Positions 1-8,031 of a stretch of 64,000 bases of DNA are shown one piece after another. The DNA comes from Stygiobacter sp043807765 (GTDB lineage Bacteria > Bacteroidota > Ignavibacteria > Ignavibacteriales > Melioribacteraceae). Made by a program: the position numbers and the translations under genes. The notes beneath the pieces are model-generated. The model was given only the letters and a program-made list of their open reading frames with translations, did not search any database and was not told the DNA's origin. The stretch's first letter is position 1. Every line of letters begins with the position of its first letter. Location of the stretch: positions 1-64,000 of the forward strand of contig JAZDFQ010000059.1 in NCBI GenBank assembly GCA_043807765.1, written 5' to 3'.

Positions 1-99
1 GATTTGTCTAAAAAGTGGACGATGCAAGTTCAAAATTGGGCACTTGCTCTTTCTCATTTATCTGTTATCTTTAATGAAAGAATTGATAATGTTCTTTAA
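1..99 (+). CDS. IS256-family transposase, C-terminal end (partial)
   Basis: Only the last 32 codons are in the window, ending at TAA 97-99. The tail carries the KKWTM...NWALALS pattern expected at the C-terminus of mutator-type DDE transposases. The catalytic residues lie to the left of the window, so completeness of the enzyme cannot be judged. The assignment rests on motif memory over a short segment. Confidence 0.62.
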   Translation, partial: DLSKKWTMQVQNWALALSHLSVIFNERIDNVL

Positions 100-136
100 C
101 TACAATTTCCATTTACACAAAATATTTTACAGACTC
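1..136 (+). mobile_element. IS256-family (mutator-type) element, 3' remnant at window edge
   Basis: The first 99 bases encode, in frame 1, a C-terminal tail containing KKWTMQVQNWALALSHL and a TAA stop at 97-99. This closely resembles the last residues of IS256/mutator transposases as I remember them (KWTMPIxxW...LxxxFxxR). After the stop lies an ATTTACACAAAATATTTTAC stretch (about 111-130) that looks like a terminal inverted repeat of the same family. The element continues to the left, outside the window. Its right boundary is placed near 136 by inference, because an unrelated peptidase reading frame becomes recognisable just after it. The other inverted repeat and the target duplication cannot be seen. 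Confidence 0.68.
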
Positions 137-410
137 TAAAATAAAACTGTTACATGACAAAATTTACAATGCAGATGAAGCATGGCCTAAAGAAGCAGTC
201 AAAGTTGTAGGTGACGGTTATTTTGATGGGAACAACCATATTATAACTATTGCAGTCAGCCCCATTCAGTATTATCCTAAGTCAAATAAAATTGACGTAA
301 TAAACGAAGTTGAATACACACTAAAAACAAAAGGCAGCAATAAGAAAATAGAAATTCCCGTTCGTGAGCCCGAGTATCAAGAACTATACGATAATGCTTT
401 AGCCTTTTTA

Positions 411-3400
411 GTGGATAATAAGGAAGAAATTCCTATGTATTCTGTTAAAAGTACTCCGAAGGGAAAAGAACAATCCTTAAAGAAAACTACTACTTTAGCT
501 TATGGCTATCCGTACGTAATAATAACAACAAGTGCTTTAGCACCGAGTTTTGATAAGTTTATTAAATGGAAAAAAAGAAAAGGTGTAAATGTTGGAATAT
601 TTACTGTTAATGAAATTGATTCCGCTTATTCAGGTGGTGATGCAATATCGGGAATAGATGATATAGCAGGTGGTATAAGACAGTTTTTAAAAGCCACTTA
701 TTTGCAAGGAACTGTTTTTGCCCTTTTAGGTGGAAAGGCTGAAGTTGTACCAACAAGATATGGAACTCGTTCACATAATTGTTGGACTTCGTCAAAACCG
801 GATGATTATAAAATTCCAGCAGATATTTACTACACTGATTTTAATGGAAATTGGAACGTTGATGGTGAAGATGATAGTACTGACGTAGATCCCGCATATT
901 ATCGCTGGCAATCAATAATGGTAAATATTCCTAATAATCCATTTGGTACTAGTAGATACGGAGAACCTGCAGACGAATATCTAGATGGGCTTAAAATGTG
1001 GTCAGGTGACAATGTTGATTATTACGCTGAAATATTTGTTGGGCGGCTGCTTTGTTCCACATCTGATGAAATACTCAGATGGACAGACAAAGTAATAAGA
1101 TATGAGGAAAATCCTGGAAAGGGGAATACATCGTATCTGAGCAGATCTCTAATGACACAAGCAGATGAAATGCAAGATCAAATACACGGAGCAATTACAA
1201 GTGATGCAGAATACTTAGCTACTTATTTGCCTACTTCATTCACTAACACTATAATAGAAGAAATGAATAATGGTTATTCAATTAGTACTGCGCCTACTGG
1301 TAGTGATATTATTACAAGCGTAAACTCGACAAAATATGGACTCTGGGGTTGGTACAATCATGGTACTGCAGTTAATATTCGTGTTAATTCAAATGAATAT
1401 AATACTACTGCTAATGGGTACGAAATAACAGGAATGGATTCGTGGAAGTTTGATAATGCATATGAACCAGGAAACGGACTGGATAATCTTACTAATGCAG
1501 ATTACCCTATGATTGTTTATGCCACTTCTTGTTTGGTTGCGCCTTTAGATAACTATGATGGATCAGATGATTATGAGATGGGAAAAAACATGGCACAATG
1601 TTTTACAACTGAATTTACTTCAGGGGGACCGGCATTTTTAGGCAATTCTAGAGATGCTAATCTAGGTGAGGGCTCAATAGTTAACAAAAACTTTTTAGAC
1701 GCAATAAATAATGGACATTATTATCTTGGTGCATCAGAATCTTTGTCAAAGTCAAGTACAACTCATGGAACAAATCTATCCCATAATCTTATCGGCTGTC
1801 CGGAAACAAGTTTGTGGACTGCAACACCGTCATACTTTACTAATGTTACTATAACAGATAATGGTTCTTGTGTTACAGTTAGCACCGGGGTTTCAAGTTC
1901 TGTTATTGCAGCATGTAACGTAAACTCGAGTCCCGGTTACTTATCACGTATAGTTGGTTCAACAGCTTATTTTAATACCAGCTATCGCCCGCTGTATATT
2001 ACAATAACAAAACAAAACTATATTCCATACACAGCTATTACGGGCGGCACATTCGGGCAGAATTTAACTATTGATTCAGATGAGACTTTGTACATTCAAG
2101 CTGGAGCGAATCTAAGTTTTCCAAGCGGTACCGGTATTATTGTAAATGGTAAATTAAATGCAATAGGTAGTTCATCGAGTAATATTACCTTTACAAGAAG
2201 CGGTTCAAGTGGTACATGGAATGGCATACAATTTAATGTAGGAAGCGGCGGTACAATTCAATACAGCACTGTGCAATATGCAACAAATGGAATATATGCT
2301 TACAATTCGCCTACGTCACTATCTGTAACAAATAGCACTTTGCAGTATAATGGTAAGGGTATTTTTTGCGATTACTATTCAACACCTGTCTTACATCATA
2401 ATTTGATTCAAAATAATTCCTATGGCGTTTTTTGCAGTAATTATAGCTCTCCTACTTTTGCTCCATCATCTACCAGTGGAAATGTTATAAGAAACAACAC
2501 AACAAATGGTATATACGCTCAATATAACAGCAGTCCGTCTTTTGGAGGAAGTAATTTAGGATGGAACAGCATATATGGGAATACTTCGTACGCAGTGAAT
2601 GCATATTATGGCTGCAATATAAATGCTATAAATAACTGGTGGAACACAACAACTCCATCTGTAAATACTTACTATTCAACAGTAACAGTCAATCCGGTTT
2701 TGTCGAGTAATCCAAATTATAGTATTGTGTCAAGCGACAAAAGTACTAATGAAAATCTTATGAAGACCCTAAGTCAAGAATTTGGTGATGATAAAATTAG
2801 CACGGCACTTGATAAACAAAAAGATAAAAAATATGAGGAAGCCATTCCCTTATTCTTAGAGGTATTCAAGAATAACAAAGACGTTCTTCTAGGTAGATAT
2901 GCACTTAGCAAAGTAGAAGAATGCTTTACACAAGCAGGAAAGAAAGATTACTTGGATTATTCAAAGAAAGAAATAAAACCGCTACTTAAAGAAGGAACTG
3001 AAACTTATGTAGTTGCTTTGGAATTAGAAACCCACCAAATGGTTAATGCCGGGTTGTATAAGGAGGCAATTAACAACCTTCAAACCATATTAAAAAAACA
3101 CAACCTCAATAGTGAAATTGATAAGCATACTTTATTTACTTTAGGTGCATTTAACAGCTTGTATTGCGGAGACAAAACATATTCGGATAAATATTTTGGC
3201 GAGTTAATAAAAAAATATCCTAAGGATGAGCTTGTTAATCAGATTGAAATAATAAAGAGCTTAGGCGTTGTATCGGGAAATGATTCAAAAAACGATGGTG
3301 CGGTTTTGCCTTATGGTGAAGCAGTAAGTGATAGCGCTATAACTGAAAAATTATTTTCGAACTATCCAAATCCTTTTAACCCATCAACTAAAATTACTTT

Positions 3401-3602
3401 TACACTAAAAGAAAAGGGAAGGGTTGGTCTTAAGATATATGATATACTGGGCAAAGAAGTTGCTAATCTTGTTGACGGTGTATATGAAGCTGGTAAACAT
3501 ACGGCAGCATTTGACGGAAGTAACTTAGCTAGCGGAATTTATTTTTACCGTTTGACTACGCCTACTGCTACAATAACAAAGAAAATGATGCTCGTTAAAT
3601 AG
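411..3602 (+). CDS. Gingipain-like C25 cysteine peptidase with T9SS sorting domain, 5'-truncated by an IS
   Basis: From a GTG at 411 the frame gives 1063 residues, but it is open without a start codon back to position 90. Codons from about 140 to 410 read as a C25 propeptide (for example DEAWPKEAVKVVGDGYFDG), so the listed start is not the original one. The true start and signal peptide appear to have been removed by the IS256-type end to the left. The peptidase C25 domain spans roughly residues 30-460, with the catalytic pair visible as YNHGT (His317) and TSCLV (Cys374). A right-handed beta-helix-like region (about 560-760, repeated NNSYGVF-type strands), a TPR-like helical stretch (790-960) and a C-terminal type IX sorting domain (NYPNPFNPSTK, about 985-1063) follow. 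The family is secreted and surface-attached. Without a signal peptide this copy is probably non-functional or cytoplasmic, although the rest of the frame is intact. Confidence 0.85.
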   Translation: MDNKEEIPMYSVKSTPKGKEQSLKKTTTLAYGYPYVIITTSALAPSFDKFIKWKKRKGVNVGIFTVNEIDSAYSGGDAISGIDDIAGGIRQFLKATYLQGTVFALLGGKAEVVPTRYGTRSHNCWTSSKPDDYKIPADIYYTDFNGNWNVDGEDDSTDVDPAYYRWQSIMVNIPNNPFGTSRYGEPADEYLDGLKMWSGDNVDYYAEIFVGRLLCSTSDEILRWTDKVIRYEENPGKGNTSYLSRSLMTQADEMQDQIHGAITSDAEYLATYLPTSFTNTIIEEMNNGYSISTAPTGSDIITSVNSTKYGLWGWYNHGTAVNIRVNSNEYNTTANGYEITGMDSWKFDNAYEPGNGLDNLTNADYPMIVYATSCLVAPLDNYDGSDDYEMGKNMAQCFTTEFTSGGPAFLGNSRDANLGEGSIVNKNFLDAINNGHYYLGASESLSKSSTTHGTNLSHNLIGCPETSLWTATPSYFTNVTITDNGSCVTVSTGVSSSVIAACNVNSSPGYLSRIVGSTAYFNTSYRPLYITITKQNYIPYTAITGGTFGQNLTIDSDETLYIQAGANLSFPSGTGIIVNGKLNAIGSSSSNITFTRSGSSGTWNGIQFNVGSGGTIQYSTVQYATNGIYAYNSPTSLSVTNSTLQYNGKGIFCDYYSTPVLHHNLIQNNSYGVFCSNYSSPTFAPSSTSGNVIRNNTTNGIYAQYNSSPSFGGSNLGWNSIYGNTSYAVNAYYGCNINAINNWWNTTTPSVNTYYSTVTVNPVLSSNPNYSIVSSDKSTNENLMKTLSQEFGDDKISTALDKQKDKKYEEAIPLFLEVFKNNKDVLLGRYALSKVEECFTQAGKKDYLDYSKKEIKPLLKEGTETYVVALELETHQMVNAGLYKEAINNLQTILKKHNLNSEIDKHTLFTLGAFNSLYCGDKTYSDKYFGELIKKYPKDELVNQIEIIKSLGVVSGNDSKNDGAVLPYGEAVSDSAITEKLFSNYPNPFNPSTKITFTLKEKGRVGLKIYDILGKEVANLVDGVYEAGKHTAAFDGSNLASGIYFYRLTTPTATITKKMMLVK

Positions 3603-3640
3603 CAGAAAGGTAAAAGGTTCAAGGAACAAGTTCAAAAAGA

Positions 3641-3670
3641 GCCCCGGTGAAAAACCCGGGGTTTCTTTTT
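3641..3670 (+). terminator. Rho-independent terminator after the C25 peptidase gene
   Basis: CCCCGG (3642-3647) pairs with CCGGGG (3656-3661) across a short A-rich loop and is followed by TTTCTTTTT. It lies 40 bases after the peptidase stop codon. Confidence 0.8.
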
Positions 3671-3721
3671 ATTTACTGTCACGGAATGGTCCGCGTCAGC
3701 AAGAGAAATAGTTAACTCTTC

Positions 3722-3765
3722 CACATTAAATGTGCATTTATAGGTTCAATCCGATTGGTTTGAAC
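3722..3765. promoter_or_regulatory. Two palindromic operator-like sites upstream of the TonB receptor
   Basis: A perfect 13-bp palindrome CACATTAAATGTG occupies 3722-3734. Ten bases later an inverted repeat, GTTCAATCC (3744-3752) and GGTTTGAAC (3757-3765) with a 4-base spacer, has 8 of 9 arm positions matching. Both lie within 105 bases of the receptor start, and the second overlaps or abuts the likely -33 region of the promoter. They look like binding sites for dimeric regulators; no regulator can be named. Confidence 0.5.
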
Positions 3766-3794
3766 GATTTGCCGGGCTTTCTGGAATACATTTG
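3759..3794 (+). promoter_or_regulatory. Candidate Bacteroidota-type promoter of the TonB receptor
   Basis: TACATTTG at 3787-3794 matches the TAnnTTTG -7 consensus of Bacteroidota. TTTG occurs at 3759-3762 and again at 3768-3771 as possible -33 elements, with 24 and 15 base spacings that flank the usual 17-23. The box sits 28 bases before the ATG. Confidence 0.45.
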
Positions 3795-3822
3795 CCCTCG
3801 AAAAAATTAACATTGAGGAAAA

Positions 3823-6120
3823 ATGAAACGAATTACGCAGCTATCCCTTCTCTTTATTCTGATATTTTCTTTTTCAGCTCAGGCTCAAGAAACAGCACTA
3901 ACCGGAAGCATCAAAGGTAAAGTTGTTGATTCTGAAACCAAACAACCGCTGATTGGCGTTAACATATACATTCCCGATTTGAAAACCGGATGCACAACGG
4001 ATTTGGAAGGTGAATTTTCACTTCCAAAAATAATAGTTGGAAGCTACAGTCTAGTTTTTTCTTATGTTGGATATGAAAAGATTACTATCCCCGATGTAAT
4101 TGTGCGATCTGCAAGAATTACGTACGCCAATGCAGAGCTAAAACCAACCGATATAAACTTAGATGCAGTAGAAGTAAAAGCCGGATACTTTTCGCGAACA
4201 GAATCTCAAAGTATTAGCGCAACCTCTTTTTCTTTTGAAGAAATAAGAAGAGCGCCCGGCGGCGCCGGAGATGTAAGCAGAATTATTTTCGGCCTCCCTT
4301 CTCTAGCTAAAGTAAACGATACAAAAAACTCTCTCATTGTCCGCGGCGGTAGTCCGGTTGAAAACGGATTCTACATTGATAACATCGAAATCCCAAACAT
4401 CAATCACTTTCCGGTGCAAGGTTCGTCGGAAGGTCCAATCGGAATTATAAATGTTGATCTGATTGAGAATGTAAATTTCTTGAGCGGCGGATTTAATTCT
4501 TCGTACGGAGACCGGCTTTCTTCCATAATGGAATTGAAGTACCGCGAAGGAAATAGAACTACTACAGACGTTCAGCTTGATATGAGCTTTCAAGGTTTCG
4601 GTGGAGTTATCGAAGGTCCGCTTGCTGGCGGAAAAGGCTCTTATGTGCTTTCGGCAAGAAGAAGTTATCTGGATTTAATTCTTGATTTGATGAATGAAAA
4701 AATCGGGATGCCGGTTTATTCCGATGTTCAAGGAAAACTTGTTTATGATCTTTCCGATAAGCACAAAGTTTCTATCATTGATGTTTTCTCTCATGATAAT
4801 CAGTTGATGAACCAAGCAGATGCAATTGAAAACAAAAATTATGTTTACACGGATTATTCGTACAGCACAAACACCGTTGGCGTTAACTGGCAATATTTGT
4901 GGGGAACTTCCGGTTATTCAAACACTTCTCTATCACACACATTCCGCAAAAGCGATTTCAGATTTTATCAAACCAGAGATGCACAACTTTTGGTTAACAA
5001 TAAATCTCTCGAGCAAGAACTGAATTTCAGAAATATCAATCACTGGATTGCCGGCAAAAACGTTAAACTTGAATTTGGCGCTGACGCAAAATATTTCGTC
5101 AACAATTACAATCAGTTTTACAATGAATACAAAGATTTGCTTGGGCAAACAACCCCGGCGCTCACAATGGATAAAACACTCAACACATTTCGTGCTGGAG
5201 GTTTTGCAAATCTAATTCTCAAACCATTTGATAACGTTACCTTCACACCAAGTGTGCGCGTTGATTATTATGATTTCAACAAGACGACTAATTTCTCTCC
5301 ACGCGCTTCCCTTGCGCTAAATCTTGATGACGCAACTTCAGTTACCGGAAGTTTCGGTGTTTATTATCAAAGTGTTCCTCTTATTCTTTCCGCGCAGAAA
5401 GATGAGTTTAAGAATTTGAAGAATCCGAAATCAATTCAAGCAATAATTGGTATAACAAGAATGCTGGGAGAAAGCACCCGGCTTACTTTAGAGTTCTACA
5501 ACAAGTCGTATCACGATTTTCCGGTTGATCCAACTCAGCCGAATCTGTTTTTGTTTGATCAAGCAGCAATGGAAAATCTTTTTCTCCCGCATCATCAATT
5601 GTTAAGTGTTGGAAGCGCCAACAGCAAAGGTGTTGAGCTAACTATTCAGAAAAAGTTAGCAAAAGATTTTTACGGATTGCTCAGCGGCTCATATTCCAAA
5701 GCAACGTATGAAGGTTATAACGGAATTAAGTACGACCGTATTTATGATAACCAATTTAATTTTGCAATTGAAGGGGGCTATAAGCCAAACGAAAGCTGGG
5801 AGTTTAGTTTGCGCTGGCTCTATGCCGGTGGAGCGCCTTACACACCGTTCAATGAAGCCGCTTCGCATGCTGCATTCAAAGGTATTTTAGATGAATCAAA
5901 GACAAACAGCAAGCGGCTGCCGGATTTTCATTCGCTAAATATTCGTGCGGATAAACGTTTTCATTTTCAATCATCAACTCTAATTGTTTACTTAAGTGTT
6001 TGGAATGTTTACGCGCGCGAAAACATTGCGGCTTACATATGGAATGAAATTGATAATAAACTTGATAAAGAAAAAATGTGGGGATTGCTTCCGCTCTTCG
6101 GAATTGAGTTTGAGTTTTAG
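3823..6120 (+). CDS. TonB-dependent outer-membrane receptor with carboxypeptidase-like N-domain
   Basis: The 765-residue protein starts with a signal peptide (LLFILIFSFSAQAQ). A carboxypeptidase-D-regulatory-like beta-sandwich follows (about 28-110, GKVVDSETKQPLIGVNI), then a TonB plug (about 125-235, including IVRGGSPVENGFYIDNIEI) and a beta-barrel to the C-terminal aromatic end (FGIEFEF). The family imports large or scarce substrates across the outer membrane using TonB energy. No SusD partner is adjacent, so the substrate is not implied by context. TGAGGA at 3814-3819 precedes the ATG. The gene has its own promoter region with two palindromes and meets the following gene tail to tail with a 4-base overlap. 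The FhuA/BtuB-versus-SusC distinction is not resolved; the size favours a non-SusC receptor. Confidence 0.9.
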   Translation: MKRITQLSLLFILIFSFSAQAQETALTGSIKGKVVDSETKQPLIGVNIYIPDLKTGCTTDLEGEFSLPKIIVGSYSLVFSYVGYEKITIPDVIVRSARITYANAELKPTDINLDAVEVKAGYFSRTESQSISATSFSFEEIRRAPGGAGDVSRIIFGLPSLAKVNDTKNSLIVRGGSPVENGFYIDNIEIPNINHFPVQGSSEGPIGIINVDLIENVNFLSGGFNSSYGDRLSSIMELKYREGNRTTTDVQLDMSFQGFGGVIEGPLAGGKGSYVLSARRSYLDLILDLMNEKIGMPVYSDVQGKLVYDLSDKHKVSIIDVFSHDNQLMNQADAIENKNYVYTDYSYSTNTVGVNWQYLWGTSGYSNTSLSHTFRKSDFRFYQTRDAQLLVNNKSLEQELNFRNINHWIAGKNVKLEFGADAKYFVNNYNQFYNEYKDLLGQTTPALTMDKTLNTFRAGGFANLILKPFDNVTFTPSVRVDYYDFNKTTNFSPRASLALNLDDATSVTGSFGVYYQSVPLILSAQKDEFKNLKNPKSIQAIIGITRMLGESTRLTLEFYNKSYHDFPVDPTQPNLFLFDQAAMENLFLPHHQLLSVGSANSKGVELTIQKKLAKDFYGLLSGSYSKATYEGYNGIKYDRIYDNQFNFAIEGGYKPNESWEFSLRWLYAGGAPYTPFNEAASHAAFKGILDESKTNSKRLPDFHSLNIRADKRFHFQSSTLIVYLSVWNVYARENIAAYIWNEIDNKLDKEKMWGLLPLFGIEFEF

Positions 6121-7268
6121 TCAGAGGATTTTTTCCGGTACTCCGAAGGTGTTGATCCGGTATGCTTCTTAAATATTGTGTTGAAGGATGATTTAGAACT
6201 AAATCCCGATTCGAAAGCTATGGCAAGCAAACTGTAGTTGGTGTAATCGGGATTTGTTATTCTCCGTTTAAATTCTTCCACTCTGTAATTGTTGATGAAG
6301 TCGTAAAAGTTTTTCTGAAAAGCCGTGTTAATTGTTTCCGAGAGATTATGCTTGGAAACACCAATCTCCAACGCAAGCTGATCAATGGTTAATTCACTGT
6401 TCAAGAAAGCTTTCTTGTTCTCCATCAAAGAGATAAGCTTTGTTTTTATTTCTTCAATCTGGCTTTCGCTAAGATTCGACTTGCTATACTTTTCTTGTTG
6501 AGGAGTTTCATCTGCAACTTTTTCTGCGGCAGAAATACTTTTCTCGCTCTTTGCAAACATTTCCGGTTGATATAGCGCTCCGTAACCAACCGCGTAAATA
6601 AAGATTGCGACGCTAAAATAAATAATCTCGTTTGAAGCACTATAGCCAAGACCAAACATGGCGGTATAAACAAATGTAAAAGCAACAATCAGCCAGATTA
6701 TTGTAACACCAATAATTAGATTCTTCAACCAGTTAAGTTTTTTTCTTTCGATGTTGGAATATGAATTTTTTATCCGTGCATTGAACTCTTTAAGAAGCTT
6801 TAACGAATACAAAGTATAAATTAATCCGTGTATTGGCTTAAAGGCGCTAATTGCAATAAGATCAATTTGCAGATCCGATATATAAACGCTTATCTGTTTA
6901 ATCTTTTCTTGTTCGCTTAAAAAGTAAAATGGAGAAACACATAAATGCGCCAACAGAAATGGTAAGAAATGAACCAAATATTTTGCAGAAAAATTCTCTT
7001 CTTTGCCGGTTATGAATTTTGCATATAGATAAAAGATTGGTCCGTAGATAAACGGAAACCCAAAGTTGGCGCCAAAAATTACCGGATAAGTTTTGTACCA
7101 ACCGGCAGCAAACGAATACACACTTAGCAAATCGAGCGATGAGAAGAACATTGTTACAGATAAAACTCTGTTCGCCTTAATGTTGTTCTTGCTAAACAAA
7201 AGAAACACTGTTAGCAAAAAACCTTGTATTGCCGCAAATAGCATAATATTTCCAACCCAGCCGCTCAC
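6117..7268 (-). CDS. AraC-family transcriptional regulator with seven-TM N-terminal domain
   Basis: The 383-residue protein has about seven hydrophobic segments in residues 5-235 (for example IMLFAAIQGFLLTVFLLF and IIGVTIIWLIVAFTFVY). A charged linker follows, then a C-terminal double helix-turn-helix of the AraC type (about 285-380, with LAIAFESGFSSKSSFNTIFKK as the second HTH and PSEYRK at the end). Such Bacteroidota proteins are thought to sense something at the inner membrane and bind DNA with the cytoplasmic tail. The start is GTG. A good TTTG-17-TATCTTTG promoter lies just upstream. It is convergent with the TonB receptor and divergent from the phosphatase lipoprotein; control of either is only a guess. 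Confidence 0.88.
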   Translation of the reverse strand: MSGWVGNIMLFAAIQGFLLTVFLLFSKNNIKANRVLSVTMFFSSLDLLSVYSFAAGWYKTYPVIFGANFGFPFIYGPIFYLYAKFITGKEENFSAKYLVHFLPFLLAHLCVSPFYFLSEQEKIKQISVYISDLQIDLIAISAFKPIHGLIYTLYSLKLLKEFNARIKNSYSNIERKKLNWLKNLIIGVTIIWLIVAFTFVYTAMFGLGYSASNEIIYFSVAIFIYAVGYGALYQPEMFAKSEKSISAAEKVADETPQQEKYSKSNLSESQIEEIKTKLISLMENKKAFLNSELTIDQLALEIGVSKHNLSETINTAFQKNFYDFINNYRVEEFKRRITNPDYTNYSLLAIAFESGFSSKSSFNTIFKKHTGSTPSEYRKKSSD

Positions 7269-7291
7269 TAAACATCCTTTCTATTGAGGGG

Positions 7292-7320
7292 CAAAGATAA
7301 CTGATTTGCCGGTTATCAAA
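7292..7320 (-). promoter_or_regulatory. Bacteroidota-type promoter of the 7-TM AraC gene
   Basis: On the minus strand TTTG (7320-7317) is followed after 17 bases by TATCTTTG (7299-7292), matching the TTTG-N17-23-TAnnTTTG consensus. The -7 box ends about 24 bases before the GTG start. Confidence 0.6.
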
Positions 7321-7394
7321 AAAAGCTAGTACCGAATATTGATTGTATTCTCACTTCAACAGATTTATATTCGCCAATTAATTTTTGAGACAAA

Positions 7395-8030
7395 ATGAAA
7401 TTCATAAAATTTTTTCCCCTTTTGATCTTAGCGGCATGCAGTCATTCACCGCAATTAACCAATCTGGATACCGCAAAAAGTTTAGTGCGCAATTATTACG
7501 AATCCGGTACTTACGATAGAGAGTGCGAAACTGCCGTAACTCAAGGAATTAGTGAAATAGAAAGTAACCCTATTCCGGAAAATGCAGCAGCAATTTTTGA
7601 TGTAGATGACACGGCTCTTTCCAATTACGAATCATCAAAGCAAATTGGATTTGGCTATGTTCCCTCACATTGGATTGCATCAATGGAAAGCGGTGAAGCG
7701 AAGGCTGTCCCTCAAACAAAAAGATTCTATGATTGGCTGATTTCTAAAAACATAAAAATGATTTTTCTAACCGGCAGAAACCCGGAAGCATTTACACCGA
7801 CAAAGAAAAACCTTATAAATAGAGGCTACGCAAAATTTGATACATTAATTGTTAGGACAGAAGCCGAAAAAAAACTTCCGGCATCTGCGTGGAAAGAAGC
7901 CATAAGAAAGCAGCTTACCCAAAAGGGCTATAACATTATCGCTTGCATTGGAGATCAGTGGAGCGACTTAAGCGGCACATTCACCGGCGTGAAAATCAAG
8001 CTTCCAAACTATATCTATCTAATCGATTGA
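7395..8030 (+). CDS. HAD-superfamily acid phosphatase, lipoprotein e(P4)-like
   Basis: The 211-residue protein has a lipoprotein signal with lipobox LAAC (Cys15). The HAD nucleophile motif DVDDT (Asp69/Asp71) fits the class B/C non-specific acid phosphatase family (PF03767). LTGRN (motif II) and GDQWSD (motif III/IV) complete the catalytic set. The family removes phosphate from nucleotides and similar compounds outside the cytoplasm, often to allow uptake of the product. The gene is transcribed away from the AraC regulator from a 126-base shared region; a weak TATATTCG box at about 7366-7373 may be its -7 element. It converges with the next gene, with only one base between the stops. Confidence 0.88.
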   Translation: MKFIKFFPLLILAACSHSPQLTNLDTAKSLVRNYYESGTYDRECETAVTQGISEIESNPIPENAAAIFDVDDTALSNYESSKQIGFGYVPSHWIASMESGEAKAVPQTKRFYDWLISKNIKMIFLTGRNPEAFTPTKKNLINRGYAKFDTLIVRTEAEKKLPASAWKEAIRKQLTQKGYNIIACIGDQWSDLSGTFTGVKIKLPNYIYLID

Positions 8031-8031
8031 T

